Notes under the pieces: model-generated | The model's database searches: none | Seen by the model: the letters and a program-made list of their open reading frames with translations, nothing else | Told to the model about the DNA's origin: nothing | Position numbers and translations under genes: made by a program | Assembly: GCA_026000755.1 (NCBI GenBank) | Contig: BNZC01000011.1 | Location: 1-38,632 of the forward strand | Source: Clostridia bacterium | Lineage (GTDB): Bacteria; Bacillota; Clostridia; Lachnospirales; Lachnospiraceae | Direction: 5' to 3' | Length of the DNA: 38,632 bases | In this document: positions 32,486-38,632 of the stretch, piece by piece | Numbering within the stretch: position 1 is the stretch's first letter | Layout: each line of letters starts with the position of its first letter

Positions 32486-32740
32486 ATGAGCGAGAAAACG
32501 GTTATATTATCGAATCTGGGCAAGGATCGCAGTAATCCGGTGGCTGAACTGGTACAAGTTGCCTGTCAGTTTGACAGCAGCATTATACTGGAAAGCGAGA
32601 ATAAGAAGATTAATGCCAAAAGCATTATGGGCATTATGGCATTTGCGCCAAAGGTGGGTATGTCTGTTCACATTGTGGCGGATGGAAACGATGCGGAAGA
32701 AGCCATTTTAGCGATGGAACGTTTTTTGGTGTGCGGATAA
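32486..32740 (+). CDS. HPr-like protein lacking the phosphoryl-transfer histidine (Crh-like)
   Basis: 84 residues, the size of HPr. The region that normally reads GLHARPA is LGKDRSNPVA, with Arg at position 15, so it cannot take phosphate from enzyme I. The regulatory site is intact: Ser46 in AKSIMGIMAF, the target of HPr kinase/phosphorylase. This combination is that of Crh, the Bacillus catabolite-repression HPr, which works with CcpA rather than in sugar transport. GGAG precedes the ATG. It is followed at 14 bp by a TPR lipoprotein gene. True orthology to Crh is not shown; independent loss of His15 is possible. Confidence 0.85.
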   Translation: MSEKTVILSNLGKDRSNPVAELVQVACQFDSSIILESENKKINAKSIMGIMAFAPKVGMSVHIVADGNDAEEAILAMERFLVCG

Positions 32741-32754
32741 GGCGAGGGATTTCA

Positions 32755-33738
32755 TTGAAAAGAAAATCTTATTCTCTATCAATTATCATGACTCTTATGG
32801 GCGTACTGTTTTGTATGCCCCTTTTGTCTGCCTGTAGCAGCCGTGATCCACAGGCATTAACGGATGAATTGGCCTATCGTCAGCTTGGTCTGAATAAAAT
32901 GGAACAGGGGGATTATGGAGGGGCAGCGGAGGCTTTTTCCGATGCCTTAGACGAATCCTTGGCGATTATTGAACCCTTAGAACTAGACATTTGTTACTAC
33001 AAGGCAAAGGTGCAGGAATTAAGTGGGGATATACAGGGGGCGTATGACACCTATCAGAATTTGATTTCCTATAATAAGAAAGATTATAAGGCATATTACC
33101 TGCGGGGCTGTTTACATTTGCGACAAGGGGAGCAGGAAGAAGCCAAGGCAGATTTGCTGGCGGCCATTAAGGTAAATAAAACCGATCGCAGTTTAGCAAC
33201 AAACGTTGCCGAAAGATTAAGCAGCATGGGTATGCAATCTGATGCAAATGACATCTTGCGGCAAGCCATCAAGGGGGGGGGGACAAGTCCGGCGGATTTA
33301 AGACAAATCGGCTACGCCTACTATCTCTTGGGTGAGTATGAATTGGCAAGGCAGTCCTTGGATAAGGCGGCAGGGCAGGGCGATACCACTGCTATCTTGT
33401 ATCTGGCAAAGACCTACGAGGCTGAGGGAAATACGGAGCAATATGAGAAGCAATATCAGACCTATCTGGCAAATCATGACGGAGACACCGTGGCATTAAA
33501 TGGCATGGCATTGGCGAAAATAGAAACGGGAGAGTACGAAGAAGCCCTTTCTTTGATTCAGACAGCATTGGCGAAAGAACAGCCGGATAATTTACAAGAA
33601 TTAAAGCGAAATGAAATCGCAATCTTAGAATATACCCTTGATTTTGCCGGGGCGAGGGAGAAAATGGAAAGTTATTTGAAGGATTACCCGGGTGATAAAG
33701 AGGCGGCAAAGGAATATGAGTTTTTGAAAACGAGGTGA
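32755..33738 (+). CDS. TPR-repeat lipoprotein
   Basis: A signal peptide with lipobox LLSAC (Cys27) predicts export and lipid anchoring. The rest is helical with at least six tetratricopeptide-like units, e.g. AYRQLGLNKMEQGDYGGAAEAFSDAL, DYKAYYLRGCLHLRQGEQEEAKADL and DLRQIGYAYYLLGEYELARQSL, so it is probably a protein-binding scaffold outside the membrane. The TTG at 32755 with GAGGG upstream is the preferred start; a GTG at 32731 would overlap the HPr gene. A G10 run at 33273-33282 encodes Gly-Gly-Gly in frame. Function unknown. It shares the HPr-like gene's promoter. Confidence 0.85.
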   Translation: MKRKSYSLSIIMTLMGVLFCMPLLSACSSRDPQALTDELAYRQLGLNKMEQGDYGGAAEAFSDALDESLAIIEPLELDICYYKAKVQELSGDIQGAYDTYQNLISYNKKDYKAYYLRGCLHLRQGEQEEAKADLLAAIKVNKTDRSLATNVAERLSSMGMQSDANDILRQAIKGGGTSPADLRQIGYAYYLLGEYELARQSLDKAAGQGDTTAILYLAKTYEAEGNTEQYEKQYQTYLANHDGDTVALNGMALAKIETGEYEEALSLIQTALAKEQPDNLQELKRNEIAILEYTLDFAGAREKMESYLKDYPGDKEAAKEYEFLKTR

Positions 33739-33910
33739 CCGAAAGCATCTTAGTGAAATCGAGCGATAGCGAAGACCCCGCTTAGTGCGAGGTCGTTCGT
33801 GAACCAAGCTCTGTTCTTTAGGGCGCTGCTTACCGAATGTCCTTTATTCGGTAAGATTGTTGTAAAATGTGTTGAACGAACAATCCGATTTGAGAAAGGA
33901 ATGAACACAA
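33739..33910 (+). promoter_or_regulatory. thrC leader region with a 10 bp hairpin and repeat motifs
   Basis: A perfect 10 bp stem (33829-33838 with 33846-33855, loop of 7) lies ahead of thrC with no T run, so attenuation is uncertain. 33806-33838 is an inverted, ~27/32 similar copy of 26239-26270. 33739-33753 repeats the motif found just after the spoIIE stop. No T-box consensus was seen. Confidence 0.45.
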
Positions 33911-35407
33911 ATGGATCTACTATATCGCAGTACAAGGGATGAAACAAAAGAGAGTTTCCGTGCATCTAAGGCCATTTTACAAGGTCTTGCCGAGGACGGC
34001 GGCTTATTCGTGCCGGAGCAGATTCCCCGGCTTGCCACGGACTTTAAGGACTTGGCAGGACGTTCTTACCAAGAGGTGGCATATGAGGTCATGCGCCTGT
34101 TTTTGACGGATTTTTCCGAGGAAGAATTAAAGGTTTGTATTGGGAAGGCCTATGACGAGAAATTTGACACAGCAGAAATTGCACCCATCCGAAAGACAGG
34201 GGGGGGGTACTATTTGGAGTTGTTCCATGGCGCCACTATCGCTTTTAAGGACATGGCACTGTCTATTCTGCCCCATTTCATGTTGACTGCCGCAGGAAAA
34301 GTGCAGGAGCAAAAGGATATTGTGATTTTGACCGCTACTTCGGGAGATACGGGAAAAGCGGCACTTGCGGGATTTGCAAATGTGCCGGGAACGAAAATTA
34401 TTGTATTTTATCCAAAGGACGGGGTAAGCCCCATCCAAAAGCGGCAGATGGTAACACAAAAGGGAAATAATACCTTGGTTGTGGGTATTGACGGGAATTT
34501 CGATGAAGCCCAGACCGGGGTAAAAGAAATCTTTTCCGATGAGAAATTGAAACAGTGGCTTACGGAACGAGAGTATCAGTTCTCCTCCGCCAACTCCATC
34601 AATATCGGTCGCTTGATTCCCCAAGTGGTTTATTACGTTTACGCCTATGGGAAACTTTGTGCAGACGGAGAATTAAAGCAGGGCGAACCTCTTAATGTGG
34701 TGGTTCCCACCGGGAATTTCGGCAATATACTGGCGGCTTTTTATGCGAAACAAATGGGGGTTCCTTTGGGCAAGCTCATTTGCGCCTCCAATGAAAATAA
34801 GGTGCTTTACGACTTTTTTGCTACGGGTAATTATGACAAAAATCGTGACTTTGTGCTTACCAGTTCCCCTTCCATGGATATTTTGATTTCAAGCAACTTA
34901 GAACGCTTACTATTCTTGCTGACGGGGGAAAATCCAAAACAGACCGCTCAGTTGATGCAAGACCTAAAAACAAAGGGTCGCTATGAGCTGACTCCTGAAA
35001 TGAAAGCGGGATTGGCGGATTTTTACGGAAATTACGCAACAGAAGAGGAAACAGCAGAAACGATTTTGCGCATTTACAAGGAAGAGGGTTATGTATTGGA
35101 TCCTCATACCGCAGTAGCGGCCTGTGTTTATGAAAAATACAAGGCGGAAACAGGGGATAAAACCAAAGCCCTAATCGTTTCTACGGCAAGCCCCTATAAA
35201 TTCACCAATAGCGTGATTGCCGCCATTGCCCCGGAGAAAATAAAGGATAAGGATGATTTTGTTTTGGCGAAGGATTTAGAGAAACTGTCCGGTGTGAACG
35301 TACCGGAGGCGGTGCTTAGCATAAAGAGTGCGGCTCTGGTGCATACCAAGGTGTGTGGGGTGAAGGACATGAAAGATGCGGTAAAAAACTGGCTCTTGAA
35401 AAAATAA
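33911..35407 (+). CDS. thrC: Threonine synthase
   Basis: PLP enzyme turning O-phosphohomoserine into threonine. The start LLYRSTRD and GLFVPEQIP are typical of the long (E. coli/yeast-like) class. The PLP lysine is Lys113 in HGATIAFKDMALS; the phosphate-binding loop is SGDTGKA (144-150); FSSANSINIGRLIPQ and VPTGNFGNILAAFYAKQMG complete the signature. 498 residues is normal. AAAGGA at 33895-33900 serves ATG 33911; another ATG at 33901 is out of frame. A G9 run at 34199-34207 is in frame. It is a single gene; the secG promoter begins within its last codons. Confidence 0.95.
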   Translation: MDLLYRSTRDETKESFRASKAILQGLAEDGGLFVPEQIPRLATDFKDLAGRSYQEVAYEVMRLFLTDFSEEELKVCIGKAYDEKFDTAEIAPIRKTGGGYYLELFHGATIAFKDMALSILPHFMLTAAGKVQEQKDIVILTATSGDTGKAALAGFANVPGTKIIVFYPKDGVSPIQKRQMVTQKGNNTLVVGIDGNFDEAQTGVKEIFSDEKLKQWLTEREYQFSSANSINIGRLIPQVVYYVYAYGKLCADGELKQGEPLNVVVPTGNFGNILAAFYAKQMGVPLGKLICASNENKVLYDFFATGNYDKNRDFVLTSSPSMDILISSNLERLLFLLTGENPKQTAQLMQDLKTKGRYELTPEMKAGLADFYGNYATEEETAETILRIYKEEGYVLDPHTAVAACVYEKYKAETGDKTKALIVSTASPYKFTNSVIAAIAPEKIKDKDDFVLAKDLEKLSGVNVPEAVLSIKSAALVHTKVCGVKDMKDAVKNWLLKK

Positions 35408-35424
35408 TCAAGATATGCTATAAT
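35396..35424 (+). promoter_or_regulatory. Promoter of the secG-rnr-smpB operon
   Basis: TTGAAA (35396-35401), 17 bp, TATAAT (35419-35424). It overlaps the end of thrC. Confidence 0.85.
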
Positions 35425-35472
35425 GGTCTGAGTGTACCTTTACCATACTGAATAATTTTGGAGGAAAAGAAA

Positions 35473-35715
35473 GTGGCAATAGTAAAAGATGTTTTGGAGA
35501 TTGTTTTTATTTTGATTAGTATTGCGTTGACCGTCATTGTATTGATGCAGGAAGGCAAGCAGCAAGGACTTGGCAGCATTGGCGGTATGGCGGAAACCTA
35601 CTGGGGTAAGAACAAAGGACGTTCCATGGAAGGGGTTTTGGTGAAAGCCACCACGGCTATGGTAATCTTGTTTTTTGTGATTTCCGCAATCATGAACATC
35701 GGACGTTTTGCTTGA
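35473..35715 (+). CDS. secG: Protein translocase subunit SecG
   Basis: 80-residue subunit of the SecYEG channel with two helices (about 8-23 and 61-77) joined by the conserved loop LMQEGKQQGLGSIGG. The GTG at 35473 is selected because GGAGG (35460-35464) is at the right distance; the in-frame TTG at 35458 overlaps that ribosome site. First gene of the classical secG-rnr-smpB set. Confidence 0.93.
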   Translation: MAIVKDVLEIVFILISIALTVIVLMQEGKQQGLGSIGGMAETYWGKNKGRSMEGVLVKATTAMVILFFVISAIMNIGRFA

Positions 35716-35779
35716 GCGTTCCCTACAGCCTAGGGCGTTGCCGAGTAATCGTTTTCGATGGACAATAACGAGGATTTTA

Positions 35780-35820
35780 AGCAGCAGTGGTCAAACGTTT
35801 GTTCGACTGCTGCTCTTGTT
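35780..35820 (+). terminator. Hairpin between secG and rnr, possible partial terminator
   Basis: AGCAGCAGT (35780-35788) pairs perfectly with ACTGCTGCT (35806-35814); the tail is CTTGTTACTTT, which is only moderately T-rich. It may attenuate or process the operon mRNA. Confidence 0.45.
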
Positions 35821-35860
35821 ACTTTACAGGAATTTTTTTATTCTAAATTAGGAGAACAAT

Positions 35861-37996
35861 ATGAAAAAAGAAACAGAAACACCAAAAAGTCGAAATAAAA
35901 GCAAAAGAGCAAAAGGACGGTTCAAACAGGAGCAAAGACCCAAGCAGGAACAAAGACCCACACAAGAGCAAAGACCTAAGCAGGAGCAAAGACCAAAACA
36001 GAAAAAATCAAAGAAAAAAGGACCCTCTTTTATCGGGCAGTTTATAGCAAATGCCAGAGGTTTTGGATTTGTGGCATTGGAAGAGGAAAATGCCGAAACG
36101 CCAAAGACCGTAGAAATCAAAAAAGAGTCCGCACCAAAAACCGGGGGAGAGGACATCTACATTTCCGGGGCAAATATAAACGGAGCCATGCACGGGGATA
36201 CGGTGCGTGTCATTTTATTGCCAGAAGTTACAGGACGAAGAGCGGAAGGGCAGATTATAGAGATTTTAGAACGAGCCGTACAGCGAATGGTGGGAACCTA
36301 CGAAAAGAATACGGGATATGGCTTTGTGGTTCCCGACAATCCAAAGTATAAGCAGGATTTATTTATACCAAAGGAGGCGGCCGCAGGAGCTGTAAGCGGA
36401 CATAAGGTGGTGGTGGAAATTACTTCTTATGGAGATAGGGATAAGAAACCGAAGGGGAAGATTACAGAGATTATCGGTCTTGTAAATGATCCGGGAACCG
36501 ATATTTTATCCATTGTAAAAGGCTTTGATTTGCCCACGGAATTTGAAGCCCGGGTTTTAGATCAAGCCGCCAGGCAGGCGAAACCCGTTCGGGAAGAGGA
36601 TTTTTCCGGACGTATGGATTTGCGAGACCTTATGACCGTTACCATAGACGGAGAGGATGCAAAGGATTTAGACGATGCCATTTCCCTGATAAAGGACAAA
36701 AAATATTATCAACTGGGGGTTCATATCGCAGACGTGACCAATTACGTGCAGGAAAACAGTGCCTTGGACAAAGAGGCAAGGGAGAGGGGAACCAGTGTGT
36801 ATCTGGTGGATCGGGTCATTCCCATGTTGCCTAAGGTGCTGTCAAATGGAATCTGTTCTCTAAATGCAGGAGAGGACAGACTGGCGCTCAGCTGCATTAT
36901 GACCATTGATAAGAAGGGTAAAATCGTAAAACACACCGTCACAGAGAGTGTGATAAAAGTCGATAAACGCATGAGTTATACCGGTGTGACACAGGCATTA
37001 GAAGGAGCGAACAAAGAATATGAGCCGTATTTGCCCATGCTTCGTCTGATGGATGAATTGGCACAACTGTTTCGCACAAGAAGACACAAGCGGGGTTCCA
37101 TTGATTTTGAATTTCCGGAAACGAAAATGATATTGGATGAAAAGGGCGTACCCGTAGAAATCAAGCCTTACGACAGAAATATTGCAACGAAAATGATTGA
37201 GGACTTCATGTTAGCCGCCAATGAAACCGTGGCGGAGGATTATTTCGGAAAGGAAATCCCCTTTGTCTACCGTACCCATGAGGTACCGGATCCGGAGCGG
37301 ATTAAAACCCTGTCGGCTTTTGTTTACAATTTCGGCTATCGCTTAAAGGCAAGCAAAAAGGCAGGAGAGGAAACCATACACCCAAAGGAACTACAGAAAT
37401 TACTGGGGAAAATAGAGGGAAAGCCGGAGGAAGCCTTAATCAGCCGCCTAACCTTGCGTTCCATGCGACAAGCCAAGTATACCGTAGTAAACAGCGGACA
37501 TTTCGGACTCGCCGCAGAGCATTACTGCCATTTCACCTCCCCCATCCGGCGTTACCCTGATTTGCAGATTCATCGTATCATAAAGGACAGTCTGCGGGGG
37601 CGTATGGAGCAGAAGAAAATTAAGCATTATCTGGACATTTTGCCCAAGGTGACAGGTCACGCAAGCGACATGGAGCAACGTGCGAAGGAAGCAGAGCGGG
37701 AAACCGAGAAACTAAAGAAAGCAGAATATATGGAACGGCACATCGGCGATACGTTTGATGGGGTGATTTGCGGTGTCCATAACTGGGGCATTTATGTGGA
37801 ATTGTCCAATACCGTAGAGGGCATGGTGCATATCAGCAAGTTAGAGGGCGATTATTTTATTTACGAAGAAGAACGCTATGAGCTTGTAGGAGAACGCACG
37901 GGGCGTTGCTATAAGTTGGGACAGGAAGTGCGTGTCAAGGTAGAGCGAGTGGATCGCCAGATGCGGACGGTGGATTTTAGTTTGGCGGAAAGTTGA
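35861..37996 (+). CDS. rnr: Ribonuclease R
   Basis: 3'-5' exoribonuclease that degrades structured RNA and works with SmpB/tmRNA. Domains in order: a Lys/Gln/Arg-rich N-terminus with five tandem KQEQRP-type units (about residues 22-46), cold-shock domains, the RNB catalytic domain with VTIDGEDAKDLDDAISL and the YCHFTSPIRRYPDLQIHR signature, and a C-terminal S1 domain (GDTFDGVICGVHNWGIYVEL) ending VDFSLAES. AGGAG precedes the ATG. 711 residues is normal. The basic repeat tract is an unusual extension for the family's N-terminus. Confidence 0.95.
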   Translation: MKKETETPKSRNKSKRAKGRFKQEQRPKQEQRPTQEQRPKQEQRPKQKKSKKKGPSFIGQFIANARGFGFVALEEENAETPKTVEIKKESAPKTGGEDIYISGANINGAMHGDTVRVILLPEVTGRRAEGQIIEILERAVQRMVGTYEKNTGYGFVVPDNPKYKQDLFIPKEAAAGAVSGHKVVVEITSYGDRDKKPKGKITEIIGLVNDPGTDILSIVKGFDLPTEFEARVLDQAARQAKPVREEDFSGRMDLRDLMTVTIDGEDAKDLDDAISLIKDKKYYQLGVHIADVTNYVQENSALDKEARERGTSVYLVDRVIPMLPKVLSNGICSLNAGEDRLALSCIMTIDKKGKIVKHTVTESVIKVDKRMSYTGVTQALEGANKEYEPYLPMLRLMDELAQLFRTRRHKRGSIDFEFPETKMILDEKGVPVEIKPYDRNIATKMIEDFMLAANETVAEDYFGKEIPFVYRTHEVPDPERIKTLSAFVYNFGYRLKASKKAGEETIHPKELQKLLGKIEGKPEEALISRLTLRSMRQAKYTVVNSGHFGLAAEHYCHFTSPIRRYPDLQIHRIIKDSLRGRMEQKKIKHYLDILPKVTGHASDMEQRAKEAERETEKLKKAEYMERHIGDTFDGVICGVHNWGIYVELSNTVEGMVHISKLEGDYFIYEEERYELVGERTGRCYKLGQEVRVKVERVDRQMRTVDFSLAES

Positions 37997-38023
37997 TGGA
38001 ATAATGAATAAAGGAGTATCAAA

Positions 38024-38491
38024 ATGGGAAAGGACAGCGTGAAGCTGATTGCCAACAACAAGAAGGCATATCATGAATATTTTATTGAGGATACCTATGA
38101 AGCGGGCATTTCCCTTGTGGGGACGGAGGTTAAGTCCATCCGCATGGGACATTGCAGCGTGAAGGAGTCCTTTATTCGCATGGATAAAGGGGAAATGACG
38201 GTGTTTGGTATGCACATCAGTCCCTACGAGAAAGGGAATATCTTTAATAAAGATCCCTTACGCCCCAGAAAGCTTTTGCTGCACCGCTATGAAATCAATA
38301 AAATCGGCGGAAAAATTGCAGAGAAGGGATATACCATTGTTCCGCTTAAGGTCTACCTAAAAGGTAGTCTGGTGAAGGTGGAAATCGGACTGGCGAAAGG
38401 AAAGAAGCTCTATGACAAGAGGGCGGATATTGCAAAGAAGGATCAAAGGAGAGAGTCCGAGCGAGAGTTTAAGGTGAAGAATTTGGGGTAG
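38024..38491 (+). CDS. smpB: SsrA-binding protein SmpB
   Basis: 155-residue partner of tmRNA for rescue of stalled ribosomes. Signatures: [29 protein letters not shown] at the start, the [26 protein letters not shown] segment, and the C-terminal basic tail beginning [20 protein letters not shown] lies 28-35 bases after the rnr stop. The ssrA gene is not in the window but often lies close by. Confidence 0.97.
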   Translation: MGKDSVKLIANNKKAYHEYFIEDTYEAGISLVGTEVKSIRMGHCSVKESFIRMDKGEMTVFGMHISPYEKGNIFNKDPLRPRKLLLHRYEINKIGGKIAEKGYTIVPLKVYLKGSLVKVEIGLAKGKKLYDKRADIAKKDQRRESEREFKVKNLG

Positions 38492-38548
38492 AGGGAAATT
38501 TAGAGAGGTTAATTGAAAAAGCAACTTCCACTTTGTAAGACTAACTTC

Positions 38549-38597
38549 CACCGAAAATGAAAGATTCTTGAAAAAACCTTTCATTTTCGGTGTTTTT
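38549..38597 (+). terminator. Rho-independent terminator after smpB
   Basis: A perfect 15 bp stem (38549-38563 with 38578-38592), a 14-base loop and five T. Confidence 0.9.
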
Positions 38598-38632
38598 ATG
38601 TTATTATGACAGTGAAAGCCGACCATTTGTTT

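Noticed and set aside
32107..32523. 138-codon minus-strand frame between agcS and the HPr gene
   Set aside because: Overlaps the HPr promoter and start, no ribosome site, no recognisable family; the region looks like structured non-coding sequence.
33739..33910. T-box or threonine attenuator upstream of thrC
   Set aside because: No GGTGGNACCGCG-type T-box and no Thr/Ile-rich leader peptide; only a hairpin without T run.

Overview
The window looks like chromosomal DNA of a spore-forming Clostridia member, most likely Lachnospiraceae. The reasons are the Firmicutes order spoIIE-tilS-hpt-ftsH, the secG-rnr-smpB operon, sigma-A promoters with 16-18 bp spacers, strong AGGAGG-type ribosome binding sites, several TTG/GTG starts, and a PPi-type phosphofructokinase. 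The genus cannot be fixed from this sequence alone.

Layout. 1-6.8 kb: housekeeping block with the spoIIE 3' end, tilS, a frameshifted hpt, ftsH and a GH13 alpha-glycosidase, closed by a terminator. 6.9-11.8 kb: two single-gene units, each with its own promoter: a secreted SH3b/NlpC-P60 cell-wall hydrolase and a large MacB/FtsX-like ABC transporter fusion. 11.8-22.9 kb: an AT-rich exopolysaccharide (EPS) island. It starts with a leftward FimB/RecV-sized tyrosine recombinase. Next comes a 133 bp segment between perfect 40 bp inverted repeats, carrying a hairpin terminator and promoter-like sequences. Then follow a recombinase-tail-like small protein, an Alg14/Alg13 pair, ManC, a GT4, a Wzy-like polymerase, a pyruvyltransferase-family protein, a GT2, a QueC-like PP-loop protein and a Wzx-like flippase. 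22.9-24.35 kb: a scar zone with a decayed gene start, a 297 bp truncated copy of pgm, a DinJ/YafQ toxin-antitoxin pair and a palindrome-rich spacer. 24.35-30.7 kb: intact pgm, two G3E (COG0523) GTPases of which one carries a DUF1980-like tail, a PPi-type PFK, and a DUF3990/DUF3791 pair. 30.7-38.6 kb: an AGCS symporter on the minus strand, a Crh-like HPr lacking His15, a TPR lipoprotein, thrC, and secG-rnr-smpB.

How the parts fit. ManC and the neighbouring phosphohexomutase can supply sugar nucleotides. The GTs, the pyruvyltransferase family protein and the PP-loop protein would build or decorate the repeat unit, and Wzx and Wzy would export and polymerise it. No priming glycosyl-phosphate transferase and no Wzz/Wzd/Wze chain-length module is present, so those must lie elsewhere. 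The main hypothesis is that the recombinase inverts the 12665-12877 segment and so switches the EPS operon on and off (an inverton). In the printed orientation the best promoter candidate inside the segment points away from the EPS genes.

All calls come from reading the sequence; no database search was run.
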